A DNA stretch of 17,031 nt from Kiloniellaceae bacterium (GTDB taxonomy: Bacteria; Pseudomonadota; Alphaproteobacteria; Kiloniellales; Kiloniellaceae). Where the stretch lies: positions 1 through 17,031 of the forward strand of contig JAJFGM010000158.1 in the NCBI GenBank assembly GCA_021776145.1. The letters run 5' to 3'. Positions 1 through 6,686 of this stretch are shown here, in pieces; the stretch's first letter is position 1, and the number at the start of each line of letters is the position of its first letter. The notes under the pieces were generated by a model, which saw only the letters and a program-made list of their open reading frames with translations, was not told the origin of the DNA and made no database searches. The position numbers were made by a program, and so were the translations under genes.

Positions 1-212
1 TCCTCGATCCTGATGTCGGTCGTCTCGGCCAGCTGCAGCAGCGCCTGGCGGGTGATGCCGGCGAGGATATCGTCGAAGGCGACCAGCTTGCCGTCGAGCA
101 CGCCCATGACCTCGTAAACGCTGTCGGCGAAGAGCAGTCCGCGGCCGAGGATCGAGACCTTGGCCTCTTCGACCGGAATGAAATCGCCATTGAGATAGAC
201 CGAGCGGGACAT
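1..212 (-). CDS. D-amino-acid transaminase (class IV aminotransferase), N-terminal part only
   Basis: Only the first 70 codons are present; the rest lies left of the window. The start is the ATG at 212-210, preceded by a GGAG-type ribosome site. The opening residues MSRSVYLNGDFIPVEEAKVS, then ILGRGLLFADSVYEV at about 21-35, match the start of the D-alanine transaminase/branched-chain aminotransferase fold (class IV, PLP-dependent), where the usual form is RGFLFxDGVYEV. Family members exchange amino groups between D-amino acids (or branched-chain amino acids) and 2-oxo acids in the cytoplasm. The YLNG opening and VYEV block favour the D-amino-acid branch over IlvE or aminodeoxychorismate lyase. 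The catalytic lysine would lie outside the window, so activity cannot be judged. It is downstream of the ATP-grasp gene on the same strand, with a 151-base gap, so co-transcription is possible but not shown. Confidence 0.82.
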   Translation of the reverse strand, partial: MSRSVYLNGDFIPVEEAKVSILGRGLLFADSVYEVMGVLDGKLVAFDDILAGITRQALLQLAETTDIRIE

Positions 213-363
213 GGGCAGGGCTCCGGGAAAACTGTGTGGCCAAGAAAGCGGAATCGACGGTCTCGACGCGTCCTATCCCGTCGAGGCCGCGTTCGTCGGC
301 CGCCCGATCCCTGGTTTGGCGTATTTCCACCTCACCGGGACCCTATCCCGAATGAACGCTATT

Positions 364-1503
364 CTAGCCGACAATGCCAATTTCGCTTAGAAATCGGCAC
401 ATTCGCTCGTTGCAATAACCCTCTCGGCTGGCCAGTTGCGGCAGGCGGACGTCGCCCACGGGATTGACCTCGATGACAACCGGGCCCTCCGTGGTGAGGG
501 CGACATCCCAGCCTTGGAGGCGCAGGCCCGGTACCGCCGCGGCGGCGCGCAGACAGCTGTCGCGCGCCTGTGGCCAATCCGGCAGGACAATGTCGGTCAA
601 GGGCTTGTGGCTTTGCGGGTGCTGCGTCACCACCTGCCGGCGCGGTCCGTGTTCGGCGATCGCCTCACCGACACGGCCCGTTTCCAGGTCCACCGGGGCT
701 ATCATATTGCCTTTGAGCCAGAAATTGTCAGCCAGGTTACCGGGCACCGGGATTTTCCAGATGGCGCGGTAGATTTCCGGTCCATTCAGCGTCGCCAGCA
801 CGACAATGCGAAGCGTCGATAGAGTGTTGCCGCAGATCTCCGCGATCGCCGGATGCGAGAAGAGCCGTTCCATGAAAAGGTAACCCATGTCATGGGTTAA
901 GCCGCCCGCCGGGGTTCCGCGTTGGGCGACGACCTGATCGACGAAGCGCTCCACAGATAGCCGTTCGCCATTGGCGAGCCGCAACTCGTCGCGGTCTCGG
1001 TCCAGCGCTTCCACATTGGCGGCGCCGTAGCTTTTTTCGCCCCAGACCGGTTTTGAGAAAAACGGATACTCGATCCCTTCGCGCAGGAATTGCCCCAAGT
1101 CCGCCGCGCTGCGCAGTGCCGGCAAGGCCCCGAATGCGCGGCTAGGATGGTAGAGTCCGTAAAGTTTGGGCTGCCTCAGGCCAAGTGCCGAAAAAAGGCT
1201 ATTGGCAACAAGTGTGTCATGGGCAATGCCGAGCCATTCGCGCGCGATGTATCTATTGTGAATGTGCTGCATGCGGCGCCAACCGATGAACTGCGCCTTA
1301 CGGGTGAAGTCATACCGCTCATCGTCAAAAAGGCAGTAGCGGAAATACTCGTGAACGCCGAGGCGCCCGCGTCTCAGTCGTAAGCGCAGAATATCGAAGA
1401 CCTGTGAAAGAATTCCCTTGTCACAGGTCTTCTTGGCGAACAGGAAGGCGTCCCAAAGGTTGACACGGTCGGTGCGGTGCGGCGGGTTGAATATTCCTGT
1501 CAC
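364..1503 (-). CDS. Sugar-transfer-associated ATP-grasp protein
   Basis: A 379-residue cytoplasmic protein of the ATP-grasp superfamily. It resembles the group named 'sugar-transfer associated ATP-grasp' because those genes sit in polysaccharide loci. Visible landmarks are the ATP-binding lysine in FFSKPVWG (Lys151), STLRIVV at 229-235, and the metal-binding end GWDVALT (331) with EVNPVGD (345-351), where Glu345 and Asn347 should hold Mg2+. Residues 1-140, rich in Arg and aromatic residues, form the less conserved N-terminal part. ATP-grasp enzymes join a carboxylate to an amine or similar nucleophile through an acyl phosphate; this subfamily's substrate is not known to me. The GTG start is fixed by a strong GGAGG six bases upstream. 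The neighbouring D-amino-acid transaminase might supply an amino-acid substrate, and the polysaccharide genes 8.5 kb away might use the product; both are inference. Confidence 0.8.
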   Translation of the reverse strand: MTGIFNPPHRTDRVNLWDAFLFAKKTCDKGILSQVFDILRLRLRRGRLGVHEYFRYCLFDDERYDFTRKAQFIGWRRMQHIHNRYIAREWLGIAHDTLVANSLFSALGLRQPKLYGLYHPSRAFGALPALRSAADLGQFLREGIEYPFFSKPVWGEKSYGAANVEALDRDRDELRLANGERLSVERFVDQVVAQRGTPAGGLTHDMGYLFMERLFSHPAIAEICGNTLSTLRIVVLATLNGPEIYRAIWKIPVPGNLADNFWLKGNMIAPVDLETGRVGEAIAEHGPRRQVVTQHPQSHKPLTDIVLPDWPQARDSCLRAAAAVPGLRLQGWDVALTTEGPVVIEVNPVGDVRLPQLASREGYCNERMCRFLSEIGIVG

Positions 1504-1508
1504 AGTTT

Positions 1509-1516
1509 TCCTCCAG
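1509..1516 (-). promoter_or_regulatory. Strong ribosome binding site deciding a GTG start
   Basis: On the minus strand this reads CTGGAGGA, with five bases before the GTG at 1503-1501. It supports GTG as the true start of the ATP-grasp gene; no ATG in that frame lies closer to a good site. Confidence 0.7.
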
Positions 1517-1629
1517 AACCGCCGCTGCGGGAGGCCAGTTTCGATCCTTTGGGAATTTGGAAGCAGCGGGTAGAACCAACCATCAGAACGTTCAATGCCG
1601 CCCGATTTGCTGTGACAACATAATAGACA

Positions 1630-1656
1630 GAAAATTCTAATATGGAATGAATTTTC
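1630..1656. promoter_or_regulatory. Inverted repeat, candidate operator upstream of dmdA and the ATP-grasp gene
   Basis: GAAAATTC (1630-1637) and its exact reverse complement GAATTTTC (1649-1656) flank an 11-base AT-rich spacer. The 19-base centre-to-centre spacing of the arms is close to two DNA turns, as for a dimeric regulator. It lies in the AT-rich island between the divergent genes, 127 bases before the ATP-grasp start and about 390 before dmdA. No regulator gene is in the window, so the binding protein is unknown. That it is an operator is inference from symmetry and position. Confidence 0.4.
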
Positions 1657-2045
1657 GCCGCTTGAGACATATCCCGATCCGCGAGAATTTCTGGCGGTCC
1701 AATTCCGAATAGCGTTTGTTTTACCGAGAACTCCTGCCTATCCACGCCGAAGTGTAGCGACAGGCCGTATCCGGTTCTCCACGGCCGATCGGATCGCTCG
1801 CATGGCCCAGTGGCGACATTGCCGCACCGCGCGGAGCCGGCTCGGGGGGCTTTGGGCCGGTCAGGTGCCCGAGCCTGTTTGCAAATCTCGAGGCACAACA
1901 ACCCTGTGATCCCAGTGGCTGATTTGGTTGGCGTTCTTCGCCAAGAAATTGATTGGCGGTTGCGTCGAAATCTGCCAGATCTGGTTGGCGCAGCGGGGCT
2001 GCCGCGCACCTGTCATCCGACCGCAGTTTCCAGGGATATCGCCAC

Positions 2046-3161
2046 ATGCCGATACCGCTGCTATCGCTTTCCAGGCGTCTTCGCTCGACACCGTATACGC
2101 CGCGTATAGAGGCCCTTGGGGTCAAGGCCTATACGGTTTACAACCACATGCTTTTGGCGACGGTGTTCCGTTCGCTGGAAGAGGACTACCAGCACCTCTG
2201 CGACCACGTTCAGCTTTGGGATGTTTCCTGCGAGCGCCAGGTCGAGCTCAGCGGGCCCGATGCCGCCCGGTTGCTGCAGATGATGACGCCGCGCGACCTC
2301 GGCCGCGCCGTCGTCGGCCAGTGTGTTTACGCGCCGGTCGTCGATGCCGATGGCGGCATGATCAATGATCCCGTTGTGCTGAAGCTGGCCGAAGACCGCT
2401 ACTGGGTCTCGATCGCCGATTCCGATGTCCTGCTGTTCGCCGCAGGGCTGGCCCTGGGCGGCGGCCTGGATGTGCGCGTCGCCGAGCCCGAAGTCTACCC
2501 GCTCGCGGTGCAGGGACCCAAGGCCGACGACCTGATGGCGCGGGTCTTTGGCGAGGCGGTGCGCGAGATCCGCTTTTTCCGCTTCGCGCGCCTGGCCTTT
2601 CAGGGCCACCCGCTGGTGGTTGCGCGTTCGGGCTGGAGCAAGCAGGGCGGGTTCGAAATCTATCTCGACAGGTTGGATCTGGCGCTGCCGCTGTGGGACG
2701 CGCTGTGGCAAGCCGGGCAGGATCTCGACGTTGGCCCTGGTTGCCCCAACCTCATCGAGCGCGTCGAAAGCGCGCTGCTGTCCTATGGCTCGGACATGAC
2801 GCGCGAAAACAACCCGTTCGAATGCGGGCTTGATCGCTATTGCCAGCTCGATGGGCCGGAGTTCCTCGGCCGCGAGGCGCTGCGCAGAGTCCGCGACGCG
2901 GGACCGGCGCGGCGTATCCGCGGGTTGCGCATCGACGGCGGCGCCCTGCCGCCCTGCCGCTCGGCCTGGCCACTGAGCGCCAGCGGCGGCAATGCCGGGC
3001 GTGTCACCTCGGCGGTCTGGTCGCCGCGCTTCGACAGCAATCTGGCGTTTGCGATGGTCGAGCGCGCGTATTGGGAAGCCGGCACCAGACTCGACATCAC
3101 GTTGCCCGACGGCGCGGCGCGCCACGGTATCGTCTGCAATTTGCCGTTCGCCGAGTCCTGA
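2046..3161 (+). CDS. dmdA: Dimethylsulfoniopropionate (DMSP) demethylase
   Basis: A 371-residue protein of the GcvT aminomethyltransferase fold, close in length to known DmdA (about 370). DmdA moves a methyl group from DMSP to tetrahydrofolate, giving methylmercaptopropionate and 5-methyl-THF in the cytoplasm, the first step of demethylation. What marks it as DmdA rather than GcvT or a sarcosine/dimethylglycine enzyme is the N-terminal block: SRRLRSTPYTPR (9-20), GVKAYTVYNHMLL (25-37), LWDVSCERQVEL (58-68). LTPRD-like MTPRDL, INDPV (106-110), IADSD (123-127), ARSGWSKQGGFEIY (193-206) and ERVESALLSYGSD (238-250) also fit. The ATG at 2046 follows AGGGA and starts the conserved region; an in-frame start at 1953 would add 31 unmatched residues. 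acuI follows after 81 bases on the same strand, as in several DMSP-using bacteria. Demethylation of DMSP itself is inferred from family resemblance. Confidence 0.85.
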   Translation: MPIPLLSLSRRLRSTPYTPRIEALGVKAYTVYNHMLLATVFRSLEEDYQHLCDHVQLWDVSCERQVELSGPDAARLLQMMTPRDLGRAVVGQCVYAPVVDADGGMINDPVVLKLAEDRYWVSIADSDVLLFAAGLALGGGLDVRVAEPEVYPLAVQGPKADDLMARVFGEAVREIRFFRFARLAFQGHPLVVARSGWSKQGGFEIYLDRLDLALPLWDALWQAGQDLDVGPGCPNLIERVESALLSYGSDMTRENNPFECGLDRYCQLDGPEFLGREALRRVRDAGPARRIRGLRIDGGALPPCRSAWPLSASGGNAGRVTSAVWSPRFDSNLAFAMVERAYWEAGTRLDITLPDGAARHGIVCNLPFAES

Positions 3162-3242
3162 GTTCGGACGTTCTCGACCGTTCCGCCGAAAAACGTCAAA
3201 CTGCGCCACCACGGCACCACAAGACAAGAAAGAGAAGCAACA

Positions 3243-4241
3243 ATGGGCTTTAAGGCATTGATCGTCGACAAGGCCGAAGACGGCACGGTTTCGCAAGCGC
3301 TCGAGGAGATCGACGAGGCCCGCTTGCCGGCGGAGGGCGACGTCACGGTCGCGGTCGAATTTTCCACCGTCAACTATAAGGACGGGCTGTGCCTGACCGG
3401 TACCGGCGGCCTGGTGCGCAGCTACCCGCATGTCCCCGGCATCGACTTTGCCGGCAGCGTCGAGGCCTCCGACGACGCCCGCTATAAGCCCGGCGACAAG
3501 GTTGTGCTGACCGGCTGGCGAGTCGGCGAGGCCTGGTGGGGTGGTTACGCGCAAAAGGCGCGGGTCAAGGCGGACTGGCTGGTGCCCCTGCCGCAGGGTC
3601 TGACCTGCCGGCAGGCCATGGCGGTCGGCACCGCCGGTTTCACCGCCATGCTCGCCGTCATGGCGCTGGAAGCGCACGGCCTGAAGCCGGGTGCCGGAGA
3701 GATCCTGGTGACCGGTGCAGCTGGCGGTGTCGGTTCCGTCGCAACGGCGATTCTGGCCAACCGCGGCTATGAGGTGGCGGCCGTCACCGGCCGGCCGGAA
3801 ACGGCGGAGTATCTGCGGGATCTCGGTGCCCAGCGCATTGTGCCGCGCGACGAGTTGAGCGAGACCGTCAAGCGCCCGCTGGAAAGCGAGTCCTGGGCCG
3901 GCTGTGTCGATGCCGTCGGCGGTGCCATGCTGGCGCGGATTCTGGGGCAGATGAAGTATGGCGCCTCGGTGGCCGCCGTCGGACTGGCCGGCGGCGCGCA
4001 GCTTCCCGCCACGGTCATTCCTTTCCTGCTGCGCGGCGTCAACCTGCTCGGTATCGACTCCGTCATGCAGCCCTATGACAACCGCGTCGTCGCCTGGCAG
4101 CGCATAGCCGACGACCTGCCGATGGCAATGCTCGAGGCGATGATCCAGCCGGCGCGGCTGGCGGGCCTGCCGGATCTCGGCGCGGCCATCCTCAAGGGCC
4201 AGGTCAAAGGGCGGGTTGTGGTCGATGTCAACGCGGACTGA
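3243..4241 (+). CDS. acuI: Acryloyl-CoA reductase (NADPH), AcuI/YhdH family
   Basis: A 332-residue medium-chain dehydrogenase/reductase of the zinc-free YhdH/AcuI type. AcuI reduces acryloyl-CoA to propionyl-CoA with NADPH, removing a toxic electrophile formed from acrylate during DMSP breakdown. Family marks are STVNYKDGL (41-49), HVPGIDFAG (63-71), AWWGGYAQKARVKADWLVPLP (97-117, given only as the motif region: WWGGYA then the basic stretch), VGTAGFTAM (128-136), the nucleotide loop VTGAAGGVGSVA (156-167), and VTGRPE (181-186), whose Ser/Thr-Gly-Arg reads as the NADPH-phosphate contact. Zinc-binding cysteines of alcohol dehydrogenases are absent, as expected. The ATG at 3243 follows an AAGAGAAG ribosome site. 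Linkage to dmdA makes the DMSP role more likely than a general quinone-reductase-like role. The downstream gene begins 60 bases on, after an AT-rich dyad. Confidence 0.85.
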   Translation: MGFKALIVDKAEDGTVSQALEEIDEARLPAEGDVTVAVEFSTVNYKDGLCLTGTGGLVRSYPHVPGIDFAGSVEASDDARYKPGDKVVLTGWRVGEAWWGGYAQKARVKADWLVPLPQGLTCRQAMAVGTAGFTAMLAVMALEAHGLKPGAGEILVTGAAGGVGSVATAILANRGYEVAAVTGRPETAEYLRDLGAQRIVPRDELSETVKRPLESESWAGCVDAVGGAMLARILGQMKYGASVAAVGLAGGAQLPATVIPFLLRGVNLLGIDSVMQPYDNRVVAWQRIADDLPMAMLEAMIQPARLAGLPDLGAAILKGQVKGRVVVDVNAD

Positions 4242-4257
4242 TCGACGCCGCACAATA

Positions 4258-4273
4258 AATGATAAAATTCATT
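4258..4273. promoter_or_regulatory. AT-rich dyad between acuI and the aldehyde dehydrogenase gene
   Basis: AATGA (4258-4262), TAAAAT, TCATT (4269-4273): a perfect 5-base inverted repeat in a short AT-rich patch just after the acuI stop and about 30 bases before the next ATG. It lacks the GC stem and T run of an intrinsic terminator, so an operator or promoter element for the aldehyde dehydrogenase gene is the better reading. The arms are short and chance is possible. Confidence 0.3.
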
Positions 4274-4301
4274 ATGTTAGGGACGAGCTCTTAGGTTGGT
4301 T

Positions 4302-5732
4302 ATGCACGGGACAAGCGGCTTTTATATCGATGGAAAGTGGTTGGCGCCGCCCGAGAGGGAAAGCCGGCCGCTGATAAATCCGGCGAATGAGCAGGCGGAG
4401 GGCGCGGTTACTCTCGGCACGCCGGATGACGTCGAGCAGGCCGTCGCGGCGGCGCGTCGGGCCTTTCCCGCCTTTGCGGCGACATCGCTAGCCGAGCGCG
4501 TCGCCCTCATCGAGCGCATCGCGGACCTCTACAAAGCCCGCTTCGACGATATAGGGGCGGCGATTTCGCGGCAGATGGGGGCACCCCTGAAGTTCGCGAC
4601 GCGGTTTCAGGCCGGGGCCGGGCTCAGCCATTTCAAGCAGATACTGAAAGTGCTTGAGACCTTCGATTTCGAAGTCGACCAAAAGGCGACACGCATCCTG
4701 CGCGAACCGATCGGCGTTTGCGGCATGATCGTACCGTGGAACTGGCCGATGAATCAGATCACCTGCAAGGTCGCGCCGGCCCTTGCGGCCGGCTGCACAA
4801 TGGTGCTGAAACCTTCCGAACTGGCGCCGGGGCCGGCCGAAATCCTGGCCGAAATTCTCGAAGAAGCCGGCGTACCGCCCGGGGTGTTCAATATGGTGCA
4901 GGGCGATGGGCCGGTGGTTGGGGCCGCCCTTGCGGCGCACCCGCAAGTCGACTTGATATCCTTTACCGGTTCGACCCGGGGCGGCGTCGCGGTGGCCGAG
5001 GCGGCGGCGCCAACGGTCAAGCGCGTCGGCCAGGAATTGGGCGGCAAGGCGGCGAATATCCTGCTCGATGATGTCGACTTCGACGACGCCGTGATGCGCG
5101 GCGTGACGCTCTGCTTTCGCAACGCCGGCCAGTCGTGCAATGCGCCGACGCGTTTGCTGGTGCCGCGCGCGCGCCTTGCCGAGGTTGCCGATATTGCCGC
5201 CGCCGCGACGGCGGCGATCAAAGTCGGCGATCCCGCCGCCGCCGATACGCAGCTGGGGGCGGTCGTCTCGCTGCGTCAGTGGCAGGGCATACAGCGACAT
5301 ATACGCAGCGGCATCGATGCGGGCGCGCGCCTTGTCGCCGGTGGGCCGGAGCGGCCGGCGGGACTGAAACGGGGTTTCTATGTGCGGCCGACGGTCTTCA
5401 GTGAGGTCACGCCCGAGATGACCATCGCCCGCGAAGAGATTTTCGGCCCGGTGCTCAGCATCATGGCCTACGACGACGAGGATCATGCCGTAAGCATAGC
5501 CAACGACACGCCCTTCGGCCTGGCCGCCTATGTGGAATCCGCGGACATCGAAAGAGCACGCCGACTGGCCCGCCGCATCCGCGCTGGCATGGTGCACCTG
5601 AATGGTGCCGTCGCCGATCCCTCGGCCCCCTTCGGCGGCTATCGTCAGTCCGGCAATGGCCGTGAGTGGGGTGCGCAGGGCTTGGAGGAATTCCTCGAGG
5701 TGAAGGCGGTCATGGGCTATTCGGCGGCCTGA
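4302..5732 (+). CDS. NAD(P)-dependent aldehyde dehydrogenase
   Basis: A 476-residue member of the aldehyde dehydrogenase superfamily with all catalytic parts: oxyanion Asn147 in VPWNWP, Lys170 in VLKPSE, general base Glu245 in GQELGGKA, nucleophile Cys279 in GQSCNAPTR, and EEIFGPV at 378-384. FTGSTRGG (221-228) is the nucleotide-binding turn. It oxidises an aldehyde to a carboxylate in the cytoplasm. The general-base Glu shows it is not a CoA-acylating malonate-semialdehyde dehydrogenase of the DddC/MmsA kind, which lacks it. The ATG at 4302 gives the usual FYIDGKW opening; a TTG two codons upstream is less likely. It follows acuI by 60 bases. Acetaldehyde is released at the end of DMSP demethylation (DmdD step), so acetaldehyde is a reasonable guess, not more. 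Cofactor and substrate cannot be fixed from sequence. Confidence 0.9.
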   Translation: MHGTSGFYIDGKWLAPPERESRPLINPANEQAEGAVTLGTPDDVEQAVAAARRAFPAFAATSLAERVALIERIADLYKARFDDIGAAISRQMGAPLKFATRFQAGAGLSHFKQILKVLETFDFEVDQKATRILREPIGVCGMIVPWNWPMNQITCKVAPALAAGCTMVLKPSELAPGPAEILAEILEEAGVPPGVFNMVQGDGPVVGAALAAHPQVDLISFTGSTRGGVAVAEAAAPTVKRVGQELGGKAANILLDDVDFDDAVMRGVTLCFRNAGQSCNAPTRLLVPRARLAEVADIAAAATAAIKVGDPAAADTQLGAVVSLRQWQGIQRHIRSGIDAGARLVAGGPERPAGLKRGFYVRPTVFSEVTPEMTIAREEIFGPVLSIMAYDDEDHAVSIANDTPFGLAAYVESADIERARRLARRIRAGMVHLNGAVADPSAPFGGYRQSGNGREWGAQGLEEFLEVKAVMGYSAA

Positions 5733-5740
5733 GCCGTTGG

Positions 5741-5787
5741 GCCGCGTTGCCTGCGTGTCACATTTCCACAGGAAGTGGTGACGCGGC
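5741..5787. terminator. Possible shared terminator between convergent genes
   Basis: The 72 bases between the aldehyde dehydrogenase stop and the stop of the DUF547 gene hold GCCGCGT (5741-5747) and its complement ACGCGGC (5781-5787), with further partial pairing of GTGTCAC with GTGGTGAC inside. The stem is interrupted and no clear T run follows on either strand, so a factor-independent terminator is only a possibility. Confidence 0.25.
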
Positions 5788-5804
5788 TTGAATGAAGCCA
5801 AGCC

Positions 5805-6671
5805 TCACTCCGCCGCATTAAGAGCCCAGTCATAAGCGGTATCGTGAATTTTGCCGACAGCGCGGATCCTTGCGGCCAGGTCCGGAGAGGCGTGGTCGAG
5901 CAGGTGGTTGAGGATCGCCGTTTCGTCACCGCCGAAATCTTCGCCGAACCAGTCGTAGATCTTCGATACCGTGATCCGGTCGCTGGACACCGAAACACCA
6001 CGCGGGTGATTGACGTAGTCGGCCGCGGCGGCGCTCAGCAATTCTTCCGTGTTGGCGGCGGTAAAGGCGCGCGGCAGCAGGTTCGGGCAGCCGTTGGATG
6101 CACAGTTGACGGCATAGTGAGTGCGCGGTTCGCGCCAGATCGGGCGCAGGATGCGATGCTCGATGTCGTTGAGCGTCAGCGCCTCGCCCTCGACCTCGAT
6201 CAGTTCCTTGTCCCAGGGACCGTCGGCGAATAAGCCGGGCGAGATGTCGATATCGCGGATGCTGTCGACGGGATAGTGGTCGAGCACCACGTCGACGGTC
6301 AGGGCATTGTAGAGATTGATCCAGAAAGCATACTGTTCGTTCCGTGCGTAGCCGCTGACAGCGGTCGCCGACAGGGCATTGAGATAGCCGTCCAAGGCCT
6401 CGCGGTCGCTGGCCGTTACAGCGCCGTAGCTGAAGCGGTTGATATCGCCGGGCGATGTTTGCAGATAGCGGGCGAGGATCTTGTCCCAGGCGCTGTGGTC
6501 GATGCCTTGGCTGCTCCGCGGGTCGTGCGCGGTCCAGCGTTCCCACAGTTCGGCGCTGGGCGCAAAGAGCGATTCCACCGACTTGTAGCCCGAAAGGCCG
6601 AAACTGAGGGCTGCGGCGAGAACCAGGCGGTGTAGGGCGCGCTGCGCCCGCGTGCCAGAGGGCAGTGTCAT
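5805..6671 (-). CDS. DUF547 domain protein, probably exported
   Basis: A 288-residue protein whose conserved core is the DUF547 family, of unknown function. Landmarks: FWINLYNALTVD (116-127), LTLNDIEHRILRP (165-177), HYAVNCASNGCPNL (185-198, two cysteines) and SKIYDWFGEDFG (236-247). The N terminus is a basic stretch followed by a hydrophobic run (about 13-28), a signal sequence or membrane anchor, so the protein acts outside the cytoplasm. The run ends LSGY where a lipoprotein would have LSGC: the tyrosine codon is TAC, one base from TGC. The ATG at 6671 follows GAGGA and lies 15 bases after the DUF3179 stop, so the two are surely co-transcribed. The catalytic role is unknown; the paired Cys and His residues in the HYAVNCASNGCPNL block are notable. 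Confidence 0.85.
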   Translation of the reverse strand: MTLPSGTRAQRALHRLVLAAALSFGLSGYKSVESLFAPSAELWERWTAHDPRSSQGIDHSAWDKILARYLQTSPGDINRFSYGAVTASDREALDGYLNALSATAVSGYARNEQYAFWINLYNALTVDVVLDHYPVDSIRDIDISPGLFADGPWDKELIEVEGEALTLNDIEHRILRPIWREPRTHYAVNCASNGCPNLLPRAFTAANTEELLSAAAADYVNHPRGVSVSSDRITVSKIYDWFGEDFGGDETAILNHLLDHASPDLAARIRAVGKIHDTAYDWALNAAE

Positions 6672-6686
6672 CGGTCCATCCTCGGC

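Larger units (their letters stand above)
1504..2045. other. Gene-free divergent region between the ATP-grasp gene and dmdA
   Basis: These 542 bases separate a minus-strand and a plus-strand gene and should hold promoters for both. The stretch from about 1600 to 1700 is clearly AT-richer than its surroundings and holds an inverted repeat (listed separately). The rest, about 1740-2000, is GC-rich. Open frames cross it on both strands, including a minus-strand one ending at 1500, but their translations are rich in Arg, Pro, Ser and Gly, show no family motif, and have no convincing ribosome sites. I regard the region as non-coding. Confidence 0.6.

Noticed and set aside
221..222. Possible DMSP regulator or other gene in the 213-363 gap
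   Set aside because: The 151-base gap holds no frame with a ribosome site or family motif; it looks like simple spacing and perhaps a promoter for the transaminase gene.
1500..2009. A 169-codon minus-strand frame in the gap before dmdA
   Set aside because: No family match, Arg/Ser/Gly-rich composition, no good ribosome site, and it overlaps the ribosome site of the ATP-grasp gene.
1953..2045. A 31-residue N-terminal extension of DmdA
   Set aside because: The extra residues do not resemble the family, and the ATG at 2046 has its own ribosome site and starts the conserved region.
2061..4253. A 730-codon open frame on the minus strand, opposite dmdA and acuI
   Set aside because: It is antisense to two well-recognised genes, spans their junction, and its translation is rich in Arg, Gln, His, Asp and Gly with no family motif. 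Long antisense frames are common in GC-rich DNA.
4488..5801. A 437-codon open frame on the minus strand opposite the aldehyde dehydrogenase gene
   Set aside because: Antisense to a protein with intact catalytic residues, and its composition is that of a GC-bias shadow.
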